A stretch of 64,000 nt of DNA from RH-AL1 sp965198715. GTDB lineage: Bacteria > Pseudomonadota > Alphaproteobacteria > Rhizobiales > Beijerinckiaceae. The notes beneath the pieces were generated by a model that did no database searches, was not told the DNA's origin, and saw only the letters and a list, made by a program, of their open reading frames with translations. A program made the position numbers and the translations under genes. The stretch spans positions 1,426,001-1,490,000 of the forward strand of contig CBDAPV010000001.1 of the NCBI GenBank assembly GCA_965198715.1, written 5' to 3'. This document shows, one piece after another, positions 27,836 to 36,719 of this stretch (its first letter is position 1; every line of letters begins with the position of its first letter).

Positions 27836-28054
27836 ATGTCCTGGCACGTGCGCTTCTTCAGCCCCTCGCTCCAGCAGGACCTGTTGTCGCCCGAGCTGGC
27901 GACCAAGGAGGACGCCATGCGCGAAGCCTGGACGCTGGCCGAGCGCGGCGAGGACATCACCGCCGTCGAGGGGCCGGACGGCGAGCTTGTCTCGGCCGAG
28001 GAGATCGAGGTCTGGGCCGAGGATCGTGCCGAGCCTCCGGCGCCGTCGCCCTGA
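27836..28054 (+). CDS. hypothetical protein
   Basis: A 72-residue acidic protein (SWHVRFFSPSLQQDLLSPEL, TAVEGPDGELVSAEEIEVWA) starting right after a pyrimidine tract. It resembles short stress- or regulator-associated peptides common in Hyphomicrobiales, but no family is recognised. It is convergent with the small membrane protein at 28064-28288. Confidence 0.55.
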   Translation: MSWHVRFFSPSLQQDLLSPELATKEDAMREAWTLAERGEDITAVEGPDGELVSAEEIEVWAEDRAEPPAPSP

Positions 28055-28063
28055 CGTCTCAGG

Positions 28064-28288
28064 TCAGGGAGAGCCCCGCTCGAGCCGCAGCCACTTCGCC
28101 AGCGCGACCAGCGACCACACGCCTTCGACGAGGCCGAAGGGCCAGGCGCCCTGGAGGAAGCCGTAGATGGACCCGAGCGCGCAGGAGGCGGCGAAGGCCA
28201 GCGTGAACCAGGGACTGCGCGCTTCGAGCGCGTAGGTCACGAGCATCAGGGTGACGGCGACGAGGCCAAAGAGCGTGACGGCGTCCAC
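28064..28288 (-). CDS. small membrane protein
   Basis: A 74-residue product with a GTG start and three hydrophobic segments (VTLFGLVAVTLMLVTYALE, PWFTLAFAASCALGSIYGFL, GLVEGVWSLVALAKWLR). The pattern resembles small YgjV/CBU_0592-like membrane proteins. Function is unknown. Confidence 0.5.
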   Translation of the reverse strand: MDAVTLFGLVAVTLMLVTYALEARSPWFTLAFAASCALGSIYGFLQGAWPFGLVEGVWSLVALAKWLRLERGSP

Positions 28289-28562
28289 CGACTCTACCTC
28301 TGAAGAGAAGGCCCCCGCCCGAGGGCAAGTCCTAGGCATCCCGGCAGAAAAGACCTTCGGCGACGCCGCGTCCGTCTTTCCGGGGCGCCAAAGGCGAGCC
28401 CATAATCCATCACAACGCGGCTGAAAGAGGTGCGGAACGATGCCGCTCAATTCAGCAAGCGCGTTGTCATGGGCCCCGGGCTCTCGCTTCGCTCGCCCCG
28501 GGAGGACGAGATTACGTCATCGGCCCGACTTCGCCGGATGACGACGAACTACGAGCGTAGGA

Positions 28563-29966
28563 CTACTCCAGGTTCTTCAAGATGCTCTCGACGGTCTTCT
28601 TGGCGTCGCCGAACAGCATCATCGTGTTGTCGCGGAAGAACAGCTCGTTCTCGACGCCGGCGTAGCCCGAGCCCATGCCGCGCTTGAGGAACAGCACGGT
28701 CTTGGCCTTCTCGACGTCGAGGATCGGCATGCCGTAGATGGCCGAGGACTTGTCGGTCTTGGCGGCTGGGTTGGTGACGTCGTTGGCGCCGATGACGAAG
28801 GCGACGTCGGCCTGGCCGAAGTCGTTGTTGATGTCCTCGAGCTCGAAAACCTCGTCGTAGGGCACGTTGGCCTCGGCGAGCAGCACGTTCATGTGGCCGG
28901 GCATGCGGCCAGCGACGGGATGAATGGCGTATTTCACGTCGACACCACTATTCTTCAGCACGTCGCCCATCTCGCGCAAGGCGTGCTGGGCCTGCGCCAC
29001 CGCCATGCCGTAGCCCGGCACGATGATGACCGAGCCGGCGTTCTGCATGACGTAGGCGGCGTCCTCCGCCGAGCCCTGCTTGACCGGGCGCGTCTCCTTG
29101 TGGCCGTCGCCGCTGGCGGCTGCGGTCTCGCCGCCCCAACCGCCCAGGATCACCGAGACGAAGGAGCGGTTCATGCCCTTGCACATGATGTAGGACAGGA
29201 TCGCGCCCGAGGAGCCGACCAGCGCGCCGGTGATGATCAGCGCTAGGTTGCCGAGCGTGAAGCCGATGCCGGCGGCGGCCCAGCCGGAGTAGGAGTTCAG
29301 CATCGACACGACGACGGGCATGTCGGCGCCGCCGATCGGCACGATGATGAGGAAGCCGAGCGCGAACGACGCCAGCGCGATCAGCCAGAACACGATCAGG
29401 CTTTGGGTGAAGATGAACACGACCACCATCGAGATGATCGAGAGCCCCAGCGTGATGTTGATGAAGTGGCGCTGCGGCAGGATGATCGGCTTGCCGGACA
29501 TGCGCCCGTCGAGCTTCAGGAAGGCGATGACCGAGCCCGAGAAGGTGATGGCGCCGATGGCGAGGCCAATCGACATCTCGATGGTCGAGGCGCCGTGGAT
29601 GTTGCCGGGCTCGCCGATGCCGAAGGCCTGCGGCGCGTAGGCGGCGCCGGCCGCGACGAAGACGGCGGAGAGGCCGACCAGCGCGTGGAACAGCGCCACG
29701 AGCTGCGGCATGTCCGTCATCTTGATGGTGCGGGCGCGCCAGGCGCCGATCGCGCCGCCGATGCCGATGCCGGCGATGACCAGCACCCACGAGATTACGC
29801 CCGAGGGGGGGCTCAGCGCCAGCGTGGTCAGCACCGCGAGGCCCATGCCGGCCATGCCGTAGCGGTTGCCCTGGCGCGAGGTGGCGGGCGACGACAGCCC
29901 GCGCAACGCCAGGATGAAGAGGATGCCGGCTATAAGGTAGAAGAAAGCCGCGACGTTGACGTTCAC
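28563..29966 (-). CDS. pntB: NAD(P) transhydrogenase subunit beta
   Basis: A 467-residue protein with about nine membrane helices, followed by the NADP-binding domain III (residues about 290-467: VIIVPGYGMAVAQAQHALRE, HPVAGRMPGHMNVLLAEANV, VIGANDVTNPAA, RGMGSGYAGVENELFF). It couples hydride transfer from NADH to NADP+ with proton movement. The GTG at 29966 is five bases after the pntAB stop. It closes the pntAA-pntAB-pntB operon. Confidence 0.95.
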   Translation of the reverse strand: MNVNVAAFFYLIAGILFILALRGLSSPATSRQGNRYGMAGMGLAVLTTLALSPPSGVISWVLVIAGIGIGGAIGAWRARTIKMTDMPQLVALFHALVGLSAVFVAAGAAYAPQAFGIGEPGNIHGASTIEMSIGLAIGAITFSGSVIAFLKLDGRMSGKPIILPQRHFINITLGLSIISMVVVFIFTQSLIVFWLIALASFALGFLIIVPIGGADMPVVVSMLNSYSGWAAAGIGFTLGNLALIITGALVGSSGAILSYIMCKGMNRSFVSVILGGWGGETAAASGDGHKETRPVKQGSAEDAAYVMQNAGSVIIVPGYGMAVAQAQHALREMGDVLKNSGVDVKYAIHPVAGRMPGHMNVLLAEANVPYDEVFELEDINNDFGQADVAFVIGANDVTNPAAKTDKSSAIYGMPILDVEKAKTVLFLKRGMGSGYAGVENELFFRDNTMMLFGDAKKTVESILKNLE

Positions 29967-29971
29967 GAGGG

Positions 29972-30433
29972 TCAGCCCTTCTTCTTGTACATGCCGAGCA
30001 TGCGCTCGGTGACGAGGAAGCCGCCGAAGATGTTCACGGAGGCCAGCACGAGGGCGATGAAGCCGAAGATCTTGGCCCAGATCGGCCCGTCGTTGCCGAA
30101 GGCCGAGGCGTCCACGCCGACCGAGAGCAGCGCGCCGACCACAATGACGGAGGAGATGGCGTTGGTGACCGACATCAGCGGCGTGTGCAGCGCCGGGGTC
30201 ACCGACCACACGACGTAATAGCCGACGAAGCAGCCGAGCGCGAGAATGGCGAGTCGGAAGATGAAGGGGTCGACGGCGCCGCCGGTGGCGGCATGGGCGA
30301 CGACACCGCAGGCATGGCCGATCTGGTCGGCGTAGCCCTGCGCCGCCTCGGCGGCGTGGCGGGCGGCATCGGCCGCAGCCTGCGCTTTCTCGAGCAGCTG
30401 CTGCTGCGTGGTGGGGTCGGTCACGATGGCCAT
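29972..30433 (-). CDS. pntAB: NAD(P) transhydrogenase subunit alpha, membrane part
   Basis: A 153-residue protein (ATG at 30433; an alternative ATG at 30451 adds six residues). The N-terminal half is a helical, Ala-rich linker; the C-terminal half has the domain II helices (FIFRLAILALGCFVGYYVVW, SVTNAISSVIVVGALLSVG, IWAKIFGFIALVLASVNIFG) and ends GGFLVTERMLGMYKKKG. It forms the proton channel with PntB. The split alpha subunit is typical of alphaproteobacteria. Confidence 0.92.
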   Translation of the reverse strand: MAIVTDPTTQQQLLEKAQAAADAARHAAEAAQGYADQIGHACGVVAHAATGGAVDPFIFRLAILALGCFVGYYVVWSVTPALHTPLMSVTNAISSVIVVGALLSVGVDASAFGNDGPIWAKIFGFIALVLASVNIFGGFLVTERMLGMYKKKG

Positions 30434-30467
30434 GGATGGATGTTCCGGCAATGGGGCTGGCTTGGGA

Positions 30468-31616
30468 TCAAGCGGCGGCTTGCGACTTGGTGAGGCTGGG
30501 ATGGACGACGTGCCCGTCCTTCGTCAGCAACGTCGCTTTCACGAGCTCGTCGTCCCACGGAATGCGGAAGGCCTTGCTGTCCTTGTCGAAGAAGGTCTCG
30601 ACGAAGGCATAGAGGTTCTTGGCGTAGAGGAAGGACGAGGTCGAGGGCACCTTGCCGGCGAGGTTCAGCGTGCCGACGATCTTGACGCCGTTGTCCGTCG
30701 TGTAGATCTCGCCGGGCTTGGTCAGCTCGCAATTGCCGCCGCGCTCGGCGGCAAGGTCGACGATCACCGAGCCGGGCTTCATCGACTCGACCATCTTGGC
30801 CGAGACCAGCCGCGGCGCAGGGCGGCCCGGGATCAGCGCGGTGGTGATGACGATGTCCTGCTTGGCGATGTGTTCGGCGACGAGCTCGTCCTGCTGGCGC
30901 TGGTAATCCTGCGACATCTCCTTTGCGTAGCCGCCGGACGTCTCGGCCTCCTTGAACTCGGCGTTCTGGACGGCGACGAACTTGGCGCCGAGCGATTCCA
31001 CCTGCTCCTTGGTGGCGGGGCGCACGTCGGTGGCGGTGACGATGCCGCCGAGCCGGCGCGCGGTGGCGATGGCCTGCAGTCCGGCGACGCCGACGCCCAT
31101 GATGAACATCTTGGCCGCGGGCACGGTGCCGGCCGCCGTCATCATCATCGGCATGGCGCGGCCATACTCGCTGGCGGCGTCGACCACGGCGCGGTAGCCG
31201 GCGATGTTGGCCTGCGAGGACAGCACGTCCATCACCTGGGCGCGGGTGATGCGCGGCATGAACTCCATGGCGAAAGCGGCGGCGCCTTTCTCGGCGAGCG
31301 AGCGGATCGCGTCCTCGTGGCCGTAGGGGTCCATCACCGAGACGACGGCGGCGTTCTGTTTGAGGCCGTTGAGGTCGTCGGCGCTGGGGCGGCGCACGCG
31401 CAGCACCACGTCGGCGTCGCGCACGGCCTCCTCGGCGCTGTGGGCGATGGTGGCGCCGGCGGCCTCGTAGGCGGCATCGAGGAAGCCCGCGGCGCGGCCG
31501 GCGTTCGACTGCACGACGACGTCGGCGTTGAGCGCCTTGAAGCGCTTCACCGTGTCCGGCACGGCGGCGACGCGGTGTTCGGACGGGTCGTTTTCCGCGG
31601 GAACGGCGATACGCAT
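30468..31616 (-). CDS. pntAA: NAD(P) transhydrogenase subunit alpha, NAD-binding part
   Basis: A 382-residue soluble domain I protein (alanine dehydrogenase/PNT family). It begins MRIAVPAENDPSEHRVAAVP and contains the NAD-binding motif MGVGVAGLQAIATARRLGG (near residue 175), the mobile-loop region and VDLAAERGGNCELTKPGE. It binds NADH on the cytoplasmic side. It is the first gene of the operon. Confidence 0.95.
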   Translation of the reverse strand: MRIAVPAENDPSEHRVAAVPDTVKRFKALNADVVVQSNAGRAAGFLDAAYEAAGATIAHSAEEAVRDADVVLRVRRPSADDLNGLKQNAAVVSVMDPYGHEDAIRSLAEKGAAAFAMEFMPRITRAQVMDVLSSQANIAGYRAVVDAASEYGRAMPMMMTAAGTVPAAKMFIMGVGVAGLQAIATARRLGGIVTATDVRPATKEQVESLGAKFVAVQNAEFKEAETSGGYAKEMSQDYQRQQDELVAEHIAKQDIVITTALIPGRPAPRLVSAKMVESMKPGSVIVDLAAERGGNCELTKPGEIYTTDNGVKIVGTLNLAGKVPSTSSFLYAKNLYAFVETFFDKDSKAFRIPWDDELVKATLLTKDGHVVHPSLTKSQAAA

Positions 31617-31691
31617 GTCAATCTCCGGAAAGGGCGGGTGCCGGTCCGCAGCGGGACCGGGACGCGGCGCGGGACGAGGCGGCGGTGGCGC

Positions 31692-31838
31692 TCAGCCCCA
31701 CATCCAGGCGAGGAAGATGATGATCACCACGACGGCGATGGCGATGTACTTGAGAAGGTTCAGGAAGAGCGCGTAGGTGGCCTCGTGCTCGGCATAGTCC
31801 ATGTCCGGATGCCCGGCATCGTTCGTCGTCTCGGCCAT
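31692..31838 (-). CDS. aa3-type cytochrome c oxidase subunit IV
   Basis: A 48-residue protein. HPDMDYAEHEATYALFLNLL followed by a single membrane helix (YIAIAVVVIIIFLAWMWG) matches the bacterial aa3 oxidase subunit IV family exactly in size and layout. GAGAGG lies just before the ATG. It is probably co-transcribed with pntAA. The large oxidase subunits are not in the window. Confidence 0.88.
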   Translation of the reverse strand: MAETTNDAGHPDMDYAEHEATYALFLNLLKYIAIAVVVIIIFLAWMWG

Positions 31839-32159
31839 GTCGCCTCTCGATGTCCTCGCGCGCGGGTCTTGAAGCCCGGTCTGTTCCTAAACGCGCGCGT
31901 CGACGGAGGCGTTCAGCTCTCGAACTTCCCCCGACGGACGCAAGCGAGCGCAGCCATTGCAACCTTCGCGCGGCAACGCAAGAGGCCTGTCGCGGGAGGA
32001 AGGCGCAATTTCTCGCGCACATGGTCAACACGCCGCGCTTCTTCGAACCGGATCGAGCCGGATCCGCCAAGCTTGGTTCTTGGATGCTCGGCAGTCACGA
32101 CAAGCGCGCGCCGTCGTCGATGTCGGCCGACGAACTCGACAAGGTTTTGTTTTGTTCTC

Positions 32160-32194
32160 TTGACAGCAAGTCAAAACTCGACGAAACTTCGTCG
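32160..32194 (+). promoter_or_regulatory. -35 box and operator dyad before the MerR-like gene
   Basis: TTGACA at 32160-32165 is followed by a perfect dyad, CGACGAA-AC-TTCGTCG (32179-32194), which overlaps where the -10 box would lie and ends 15 bases before the regulator start. This layout suggests autoregulation by the MerR-like protein. The upstream gap (31839-32159) shows no gene. Confidence 0.5.
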
Positions 32195-32208
32195 GGTTGG
32201 AGGGACGC

Positions 32209-32571
32209 TTGACGTTGATCGAACTCTGCCAGGCGGTCGACATGCCGGCGCGGCAGATCCGCTACCTGATCGCCGAAGAGGCATTGCCGCCGGCCACGGG
32301 CACCGGGCGCGGCGCGGACGCCTATACGCCGACGCATCTGCGGCTGGCGCGCGACTGCAAGCGCCTGCTCGACGCCGGCGTCGCCGTCCGCGCGCTCACC
32401 GCGGTGCTCGCCGCCGAGGAACGGAGCGTCGTGTTTCGCGACGCGCGCTTCGAGCTGCGCTCGCACGGGGACGACGCTCTCGAGGGCCTCGAGGACGAAG
32501 ACGTCCGCTCGCTTCTCGAAGGCATCGAGCGGGCGCTGAAGACATGCCTGAAGCCGCGGAAAGGACCCTGA
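32209..32571 (+). CDS. MerR-like HTH transcriptional regulator
   Basis: A 120-residue protein with a TTG start four bases after GGAGGG. The N-terminal winged helix (TLIELCQAVDMPARQIRYLI, AEEALPPATGTGRGADAYTP, THLRLARDCKRLLDAGVAVR) is MerR-like, including the R-x-I-R-Y-L signature. The C-terminal half is acidic and helical without the usual effector domain. It ends two bases before the VIT/VWA gene, forming an operon. The ligand is unknown. Confidence 0.75.
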   Translation: MTLIELCQAVDMPARQIRYLIAEEALPPATGTGRGADAYTPTHLRLARDCKRLLDAGVAVRALTAVLAAEERSVVFRDARFELRSHGDDALEGLEDEDVRSLLEGIERALKTCLKPRKGP

Positions 32572-32573
32572 TC

Positions 32574-34613
32574 ATGCCGAATGCAGCCAAGCTCCCAGAC
32601 CCTCTCGCGCAATACAGAGCAGGCGTGGTCGGCGGCCGTCGGCGTCAGCCCATCCCGCTGACCGCGACCACCATCAACGTCGCAGTCACCTCCGCCTTCG
32701 CCACCGTGCGCATCCGGCGCACCTTTCGCAACGTGGAGGACGCTCCGATCGAGGCGACGATGACATTCCCAGTCCCCGTGGACGCTGTCGCCCACGGCCT
32801 GCGCGTCGAGCTGGACGGGCGCGCGCTCGTCGGCGTCGCCGAGGCCAAAGTTCGGGCTCGGGCCGCCTACGAGGCGGCGATCGACACCGGCAAGACTGCG
32901 ATCCTGCACGAGGAGGCTCTCAAGGGCGTCCACGTGCTGGCGATCGGGCACATCCCGGCCGGCAAGGAGGTGGCGGTCGAGATCGCCTGGTCGAAGCCGC
33001 TGACCTTCGCCGGCGCGATGCCGACGCTGCGCCTGCCCACGACGGTGGCCGAGATCTACGGGCGGCTGCCGCTGCTGCCGGCCGACGACCTCGTCGTGCA
33101 CGACAAACTCGTCTTTGAGGCGGACCTGTCCGTAAATGTGAGCGACGGGGTGGCCCGGTTGCGCGGCGACGTGCTGGGGAGCGCCGCGCCGGTTCGGGTC
33201 CGGCTTGACCGGCCGATCGACCTCGCGTTCGCCGGCCTGAGCCGACGCGACGTCGCGGGCCTTGCTGCCGATGGCCGCGCCGTGACCCTCGCTGTCGAGC
33301 CCGACCATGCCGGCGACGCCGCGCTGCGCCTGGGCATCCTGTTTGATCGCTCCGGTTCGACCGGATCGGCGATCGACGGCACCGGCGACGGACCGAACGT
33401 CTGGACCGCCGCCCGCGATGGCCTGCACGCAGCGCTGTCGATGCACCTGCGCGCCGAGGACCACCTTGAGGTCTGGCAGTTCGACGGCGTGGTGGAGCAC
33501 GTCGGCACGGCGAGGGGATCTGCGGCGCCCGCGTTGCTGCGCCGGATCGGCCAGCCGCGCGGCGGCACCGAGGCCGGCGAGGCGCTGCGCGTCGCTACCG
33601 CCTGCGATGCCATCGACGACACCGTCTTCCTCACCGACGGCCGCTCGGCCGCGATCCCCGTGCAGGCCTTCGCCGCCTGCGGAAAGCGGGTCTCGGCCGT
33701 GCTATGCGGCGCCAACAGCCTCGACGCGCTGATCGGCCACCTCTGCGCGCTGACCGGCGGACAGATCATCGTGGCGGCGAGCGACAACGTCGCGGACGCG
33801 ATCGCGACGGTCGTCGCCGGCGCGCGGCGAACTTCGATGCCTTTGCCGAGGGCGCAGGCGGCCGACCTGCCGGCCGCCGTCTCGACCGTGCGAGGCGGCG
33901 CCGCCGTCACCGCGCGCTGGGGCAGTGCCGCCGGCGAGGCGGGCGGGCCCGATGCAATCGGCGCCTACGCCGCCGCTCTCGCCCTGCCGGGCCTGACCGA
34001 AGAGGCGGCGACGCGCGTCGCGATCGAGCACGGGCTCTGCACCCATCTCACCTCGCTCGTGGTGATCGACGAGGCCGGCGCACGGCAGCAGGGCGTCCCC
34101 AACCAGCGCAAGGTGTCGCTCTCCCGTCCGATCGAGGCCGGGATGACCTCTGCACGACAATCTTTTATCCATGGCCGTGCAGCGAGCGCGCCCGCGCCCG
34201 TCGCCGCTGGTGCTTCCGCCTCCTTTCCGGCTCGCGTATCTCTGGGGCGAAGCCCGCGAGCGCCCGACCTGGAGGAGCGAGGCGGTGGCTACGCCCCAAT
34301 ACCGGAGACCCCCGTCGACCTGTCGCCGGTGGCGAGGGTCATCGACTGGGACGCGCAGGCCAACGCGCTGTCTCGGGGCAACCTGTCGAGCCTGTCCGAC
34401 GCTCATCGCAAGCTGGTCGAGCGAGCGGCCGCCCTCGAAAGCATCGGGAAGCATGCGCGGACAGCGGGCATGACGCCGCTGGCCATAGTGATCGCCGTGC
34501 TGGCGGAGGCGGCGAAGGAACGCAGCCATACGGCGCAGCGGATTGCCGAGAAGCTGCTGGCCGTTTTCTTCGACGGCCATGTCGCGCAGATCCGGTCGCT
34601 GCTCAGTCTCTGA
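32574..34613 (+). CDS. VIT and von Willebrand factor A domain protein
   Basis: A 679-residue protein. The N-terminal VIT domain (residues about 25-150: ATTINVAVTSAFATVRIRRT, FRNVEDAPIEATMTFPVP, KVRARAAYEAAIDTGKTAIL) is followed by a VWA domain with the MIDAS motif FDRSGSTGS (near residue 256) and FLTDGRSAAI. A C-terminal region (ESIGKHARTAGMTPLAIVIA) may be a protein-binding tail. GAAAGGA precedes the ATG at 32574. No signal peptide is evident, so it is probably cytosolic. It likely acts as a metal-dependent scaffold; the partner is unknown. Confidence 0.8.
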   Translation: MPNAAKLPDPLAQYRAGVVGGRRRQPIPLTATTINVAVTSAFATVRIRRTFRNVEDAPIEATMTFPVPVDAVAHGLRVELDGRALVGVAEAKVRARAAYEAAIDTGKTAILHEEALKGVHVLAIGHIPAGKEVAVEIAWSKPLTFAGAMPTLRLPTTVAEIYGRLPLLPADDLVVHDKLVFEADLSVNVSDGVARLRGDVLGSAAPVRVRLDRPIDLAFAGLSRRDVAGLAADGRAVTLAVEPDHAGDAALRLGILFDRSGSTGSAIDGTGDGPNVWTAARDGLHAALSMHLRAEDHLEVWQFDGVVEHVGTARGSAAPALLRRIGQPRGGTEAGEALRVATACDAIDDTVFLTDGRSAAIPVQAFAACGKRVSAVLCGANSLDALIGHLCALTGGQIIVAASDNVADAIATVVAGARRTSMPLPRAQAADLPAAVSTVRGGAAVTARWGSAAGEAGGPDAIGAYAAALALPGLTEEAATRVAIEHGLCTHLTSLVVIDEAGARQQGVPNQRKVSLSRPIEAGMTSARQSFIHGRAASAPAPVAAGASASFPARVSLGRSPRAPDLEERGGGYAPIPETPVDLSPVARVIDWDAQANALSRGNLSSLSDAHRKLVERAAALESIGKHARTAGMTPLAIVIAVLAEAAKERSHTAQRIAEKLLAVFFDGHVAQIRSLLSL

Positions 34614-34622
34614 GGCGCCGCC

Positions 34623-35984
34623 TCAGGCGGCGGGCACGGCCAGGCCGGCGCGCTGCAGCGCGCCGCGCTGGCGCTCGGCGAGGGCGTCGACGTCGAAGCC
34701 CTCGATCAGCGCCTCGTACATGCGGTGGAAGTTCAGCTTGGCGTCGAGGTGCAGGAACACGCTGCCGAGCCCGATCGCCGCCCGGTCCATGAACACGAAC
34801 TCGCGCGGCACCGTCACCGGGCCCTTCTCCTTGAGCGCCTGGTGCAGCTGGAACGCCTCGCGACGCCCGTACTGCCCCGGCGCGATGCCGTCGGCCACGG
34901 TGCGGACGCGATCGGTGAGCAGCGGCGCGTAGATGAAGCGCGCCCAGATGTTCATCGTCTCGATGAGGTCCTTCGAGAGGTTCTGGAAGCCCCACAGCTC
35001 GTAGGCGTGGACCACCTGCGCGTCGTTGCCGTGGAGGAAGCCGCGGTAGAGCTCGACGACGCCGGCGGCGAAGCGCGGCGGGAAGACGCGGATGCAGCCG
35101 TAGTCGAGCAGGTTGATGCCGGCGGGCGCGCCGGCCTCGTCCGCGTAGACGGTGTAGTTGCCGGGGTGCGGGTCGCCGTGGATGACGGCAAAGCGCGCCA
35201 TCGGCCGCCACCAGGCGGTGAACATGGCCTCGGCAAGCCGGTTGCGGGTGTCCTGATCGGCGCCCTTGTAGGCGAGCAGCTTGGTGCCTTCGAGCCAGCC
35301 GAGCGTGAGCAGGCGCTTGGTCGAGAGCTCGCGGTGGACCTTGGGCACGCGCACCGCCGAGCCCTCCAGGATCTCGCCGTAGAGCGCGGCGTTGCGGGCC
35401 TCGTGCTCGTAGTCCAGCTCCTCGCGCAGGCGCTGGCCGATCTCCTCCGCGATCTCGCGGGTGTCGATCGACCCCGCAAACTGTCGTTGCAGGCCAAACA
35501 ACCAGTCGAGCTGGTGGAGGTCGGCCTCCACGGCGGATTGCATGTCAGGGTATTGCAGCTTGCAGGCGAGCTGCGTGCCGTCCTTGGCGGTGGCCTTCTG
35601 CACCTGGCCGAGCGAAGCGGCGGCGGCGGGCCGCAGGTCGAACGAGCCGAACCTCTGCTGCCAGTCCGGCCCCAGCTCCGCCTGCATGCGGCGCTTGACG
35701 AAGGCGGCACCCATCGGCGGCGCGTCGCTCTGCAGCTTCTGCAGTTCGTCGACGTATTCCGGCGGCAGCAGGTCGGGGATGGTCGCCATCATCTGCGCGA
35801 CCTTCATCAACGGTCCCTTGAGGCCGCCGAGCGCCTGGGTCAGCGCCGCCGCGTTGGTGATCTGCCCGTTAGCGCCGAACAGCTTGCCCGACGCCATGCG
35901 CGCCGCCACCCCGCTCATGTTGGCGCCGACGCGGGCGTAACGTGCCGCACGGGCAGTGAAACGATTGGCTTCGGTGTCGCGCAT
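34623..35984 (-). CDS. ABC1/UbiB family atypical kinase
   Basis: A 453-residue protein. Family marks are the N-terminal KGPLMKVAQMMATIPDLLPP (variant of the KxGQ motif), AAASLGQVQKATAKDGTQLA leading to LACKLQYPDM with the ATP-binding lysine, and HGDPHPGNYTVYADEAG with LLDYGCIRVF (catalytic and DFG-like loops). UbiB-type proteins support ubiquinone biosynthesis or lipid homeostasis. It lacks a clear C-terminal membrane helix pair. It is convergent with the VIT/VWA gene, nine bases apart. Confidence 0.88.
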   Translation of the reverse strand: MRDTEANRFTARAARYARVGANMSGVAARMASGKLFGANGQITNAAALTQALGGLKGPLMKVAQMMATIPDLLPPEYVDELQKLQSDAPPMGAAFVKRRMQAELGPDWQQRFGSFDLRPAAAASLGQVQKATAKDGTQLACKLQYPDMQSAVEADLHQLDWLFGLQRQFAGSIDTREIAEEIGQRLREELDYEHEARNAALYGEILEGSAVRVPKVHRELSTKRLLTLGWLEGTKLLAYKGADQDTRNRLAEAMFTAWWRPMARFAVIHGDPHPGNYTVYADEAGAPAGINLLDYGCIRVFPPRFAAGVVELYRGFLHGNDAQVVHAYELWGFQNLSKDLIETMNIWARFIYAPLLTDRVRTVADGIAPGQYGRREAFQLHQALKEKGPVTVPREFVFMDRAAIGLGSVFLHLDAKLNFHRMYEALIEGFDVDALAERQRGALQRAGLAVPAA

Positions 35985-36028
35985 GGGTGCTTTCGAGCCC
36001 GGCCCAAGGCTGGACCAAGGCGCATGGA

Positions 36029-36406
36029 TTAGAGGTTTGCCTTCACCCAGCGGGCGAAGCCCTCTTCATCGAGTTCTCCAGCCGCGAGCGCAAGGATGCT
36101 TGCCGTCGCATGCGCGGGTTCGACCCGAAAGCTGATGCCGTTCAGGCCGAGGAAGACCAGGAAGCTGGCGAAGGCCACGCGCTTGTTGCCATCGATGAAA
36201 GGATGGTTGCGCGCGATCCCGAAGGCGTAGCTGGCGGCCAGCGCTGCGAGCTCCGTCTCGCCGTAGGCGTGCTTGTTGACCGGCCGCGCCAATGCCGATT
36301 CCAGCAGGCCACGGTCGCGCAGCCCGTCGGGGCCGCCGAAGAGCGCGAGCTGCTCGCTGTGGATGTCGAGGACGAGATCGATGCCGAGCCAGAGCGGCTC
36401 GGTCAT
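36029..36406 (-). CDS. doc: Doc-type Fic toxin (death-on-curing family)
   Basis: A 125-residue Fic-fold protein with NHPFIDGNKRVAFASFLVFL (near residue 68), matching the catalytic H-x-F-x-D-x-N-K-R motif. Doc phosphorylates EF-Tu to stop translation. GGPDGLRDRGLLESALARP is typical of the family N-terminus. The ATG overlaps the antitoxin stop (ATGA). Both genes look intact, unlike the parDE module at 14 kb. Confidence 0.88.
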   Translation of the reverse strand: MTEPLWLGIDLVLDIHSEQLALFGGPDGLRDRGLLESALARPVNKHAYGETELAALAASYAFGIARNHPFIDGNKRVAFASFLVFLGLNGISFRVEPAHATASILALAAGELDEEGFARWVKANL

Positions 36407-36663
36407 TTCGCGAGTGCCTTGAACGTGTCCGCGTAGTCGCGGAACGCCTGGCGTGCGAGCTCCATCCCGCGGGCATGCGAGGGATCGTAGGGGCTCAGCT
36501 TGAAGCCGCGCTCGGTCAGTTCGGTGAGGTAGAGCTTGTCGCCTTCGCTCAGCCTCAGGCGCGCCAGCATGTCCTTGGGCAGGATGAAGCCGACGGAATT
36601 GCCGATCTTGCGGATCTGGAGGACCGACGCGCTCGCGTCCTCGTCGTGCTCCGACTTCGTCAT
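36403..36663 (-). CDS. AbrB/MazE-type antitoxin
   Basis: An 86-residue protein with a swapped-hairpin AbrB domain (VLQIRKIGNSVGFILPKDML, RLRLSEGDKLYLTE, residues about 14-50), followed by a C-terminal toxin-binding stretch (ARGMELARQAFRDYADTFKA). It probably neutralises the Doc toxin encoded next to it and represses the pair's promoter. Confidence 0.85.
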   Translation of the reverse strand: MTKSEHDEDASASVLQIRKIGNSVGFILPKDMLARLRLSEGDKLYLTELTERGFKLSPYDPSHARGMELARQAFRDYADTFKALAK

Positions 36664-36719
36664 GGCGACACCTCGAACGCTCGTTGTACGTTCTGTATAA
36701 CGCCAAACGTGGGCAGGCG

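Noticed and set aside
30408..32573. Upstream extension of the VIT-VWA frame (1401 codons in total).
   Set aside because: The extension is antisense to pntAA and crosses the MerR-like gene; the real start has GAAAGGA at 32559.
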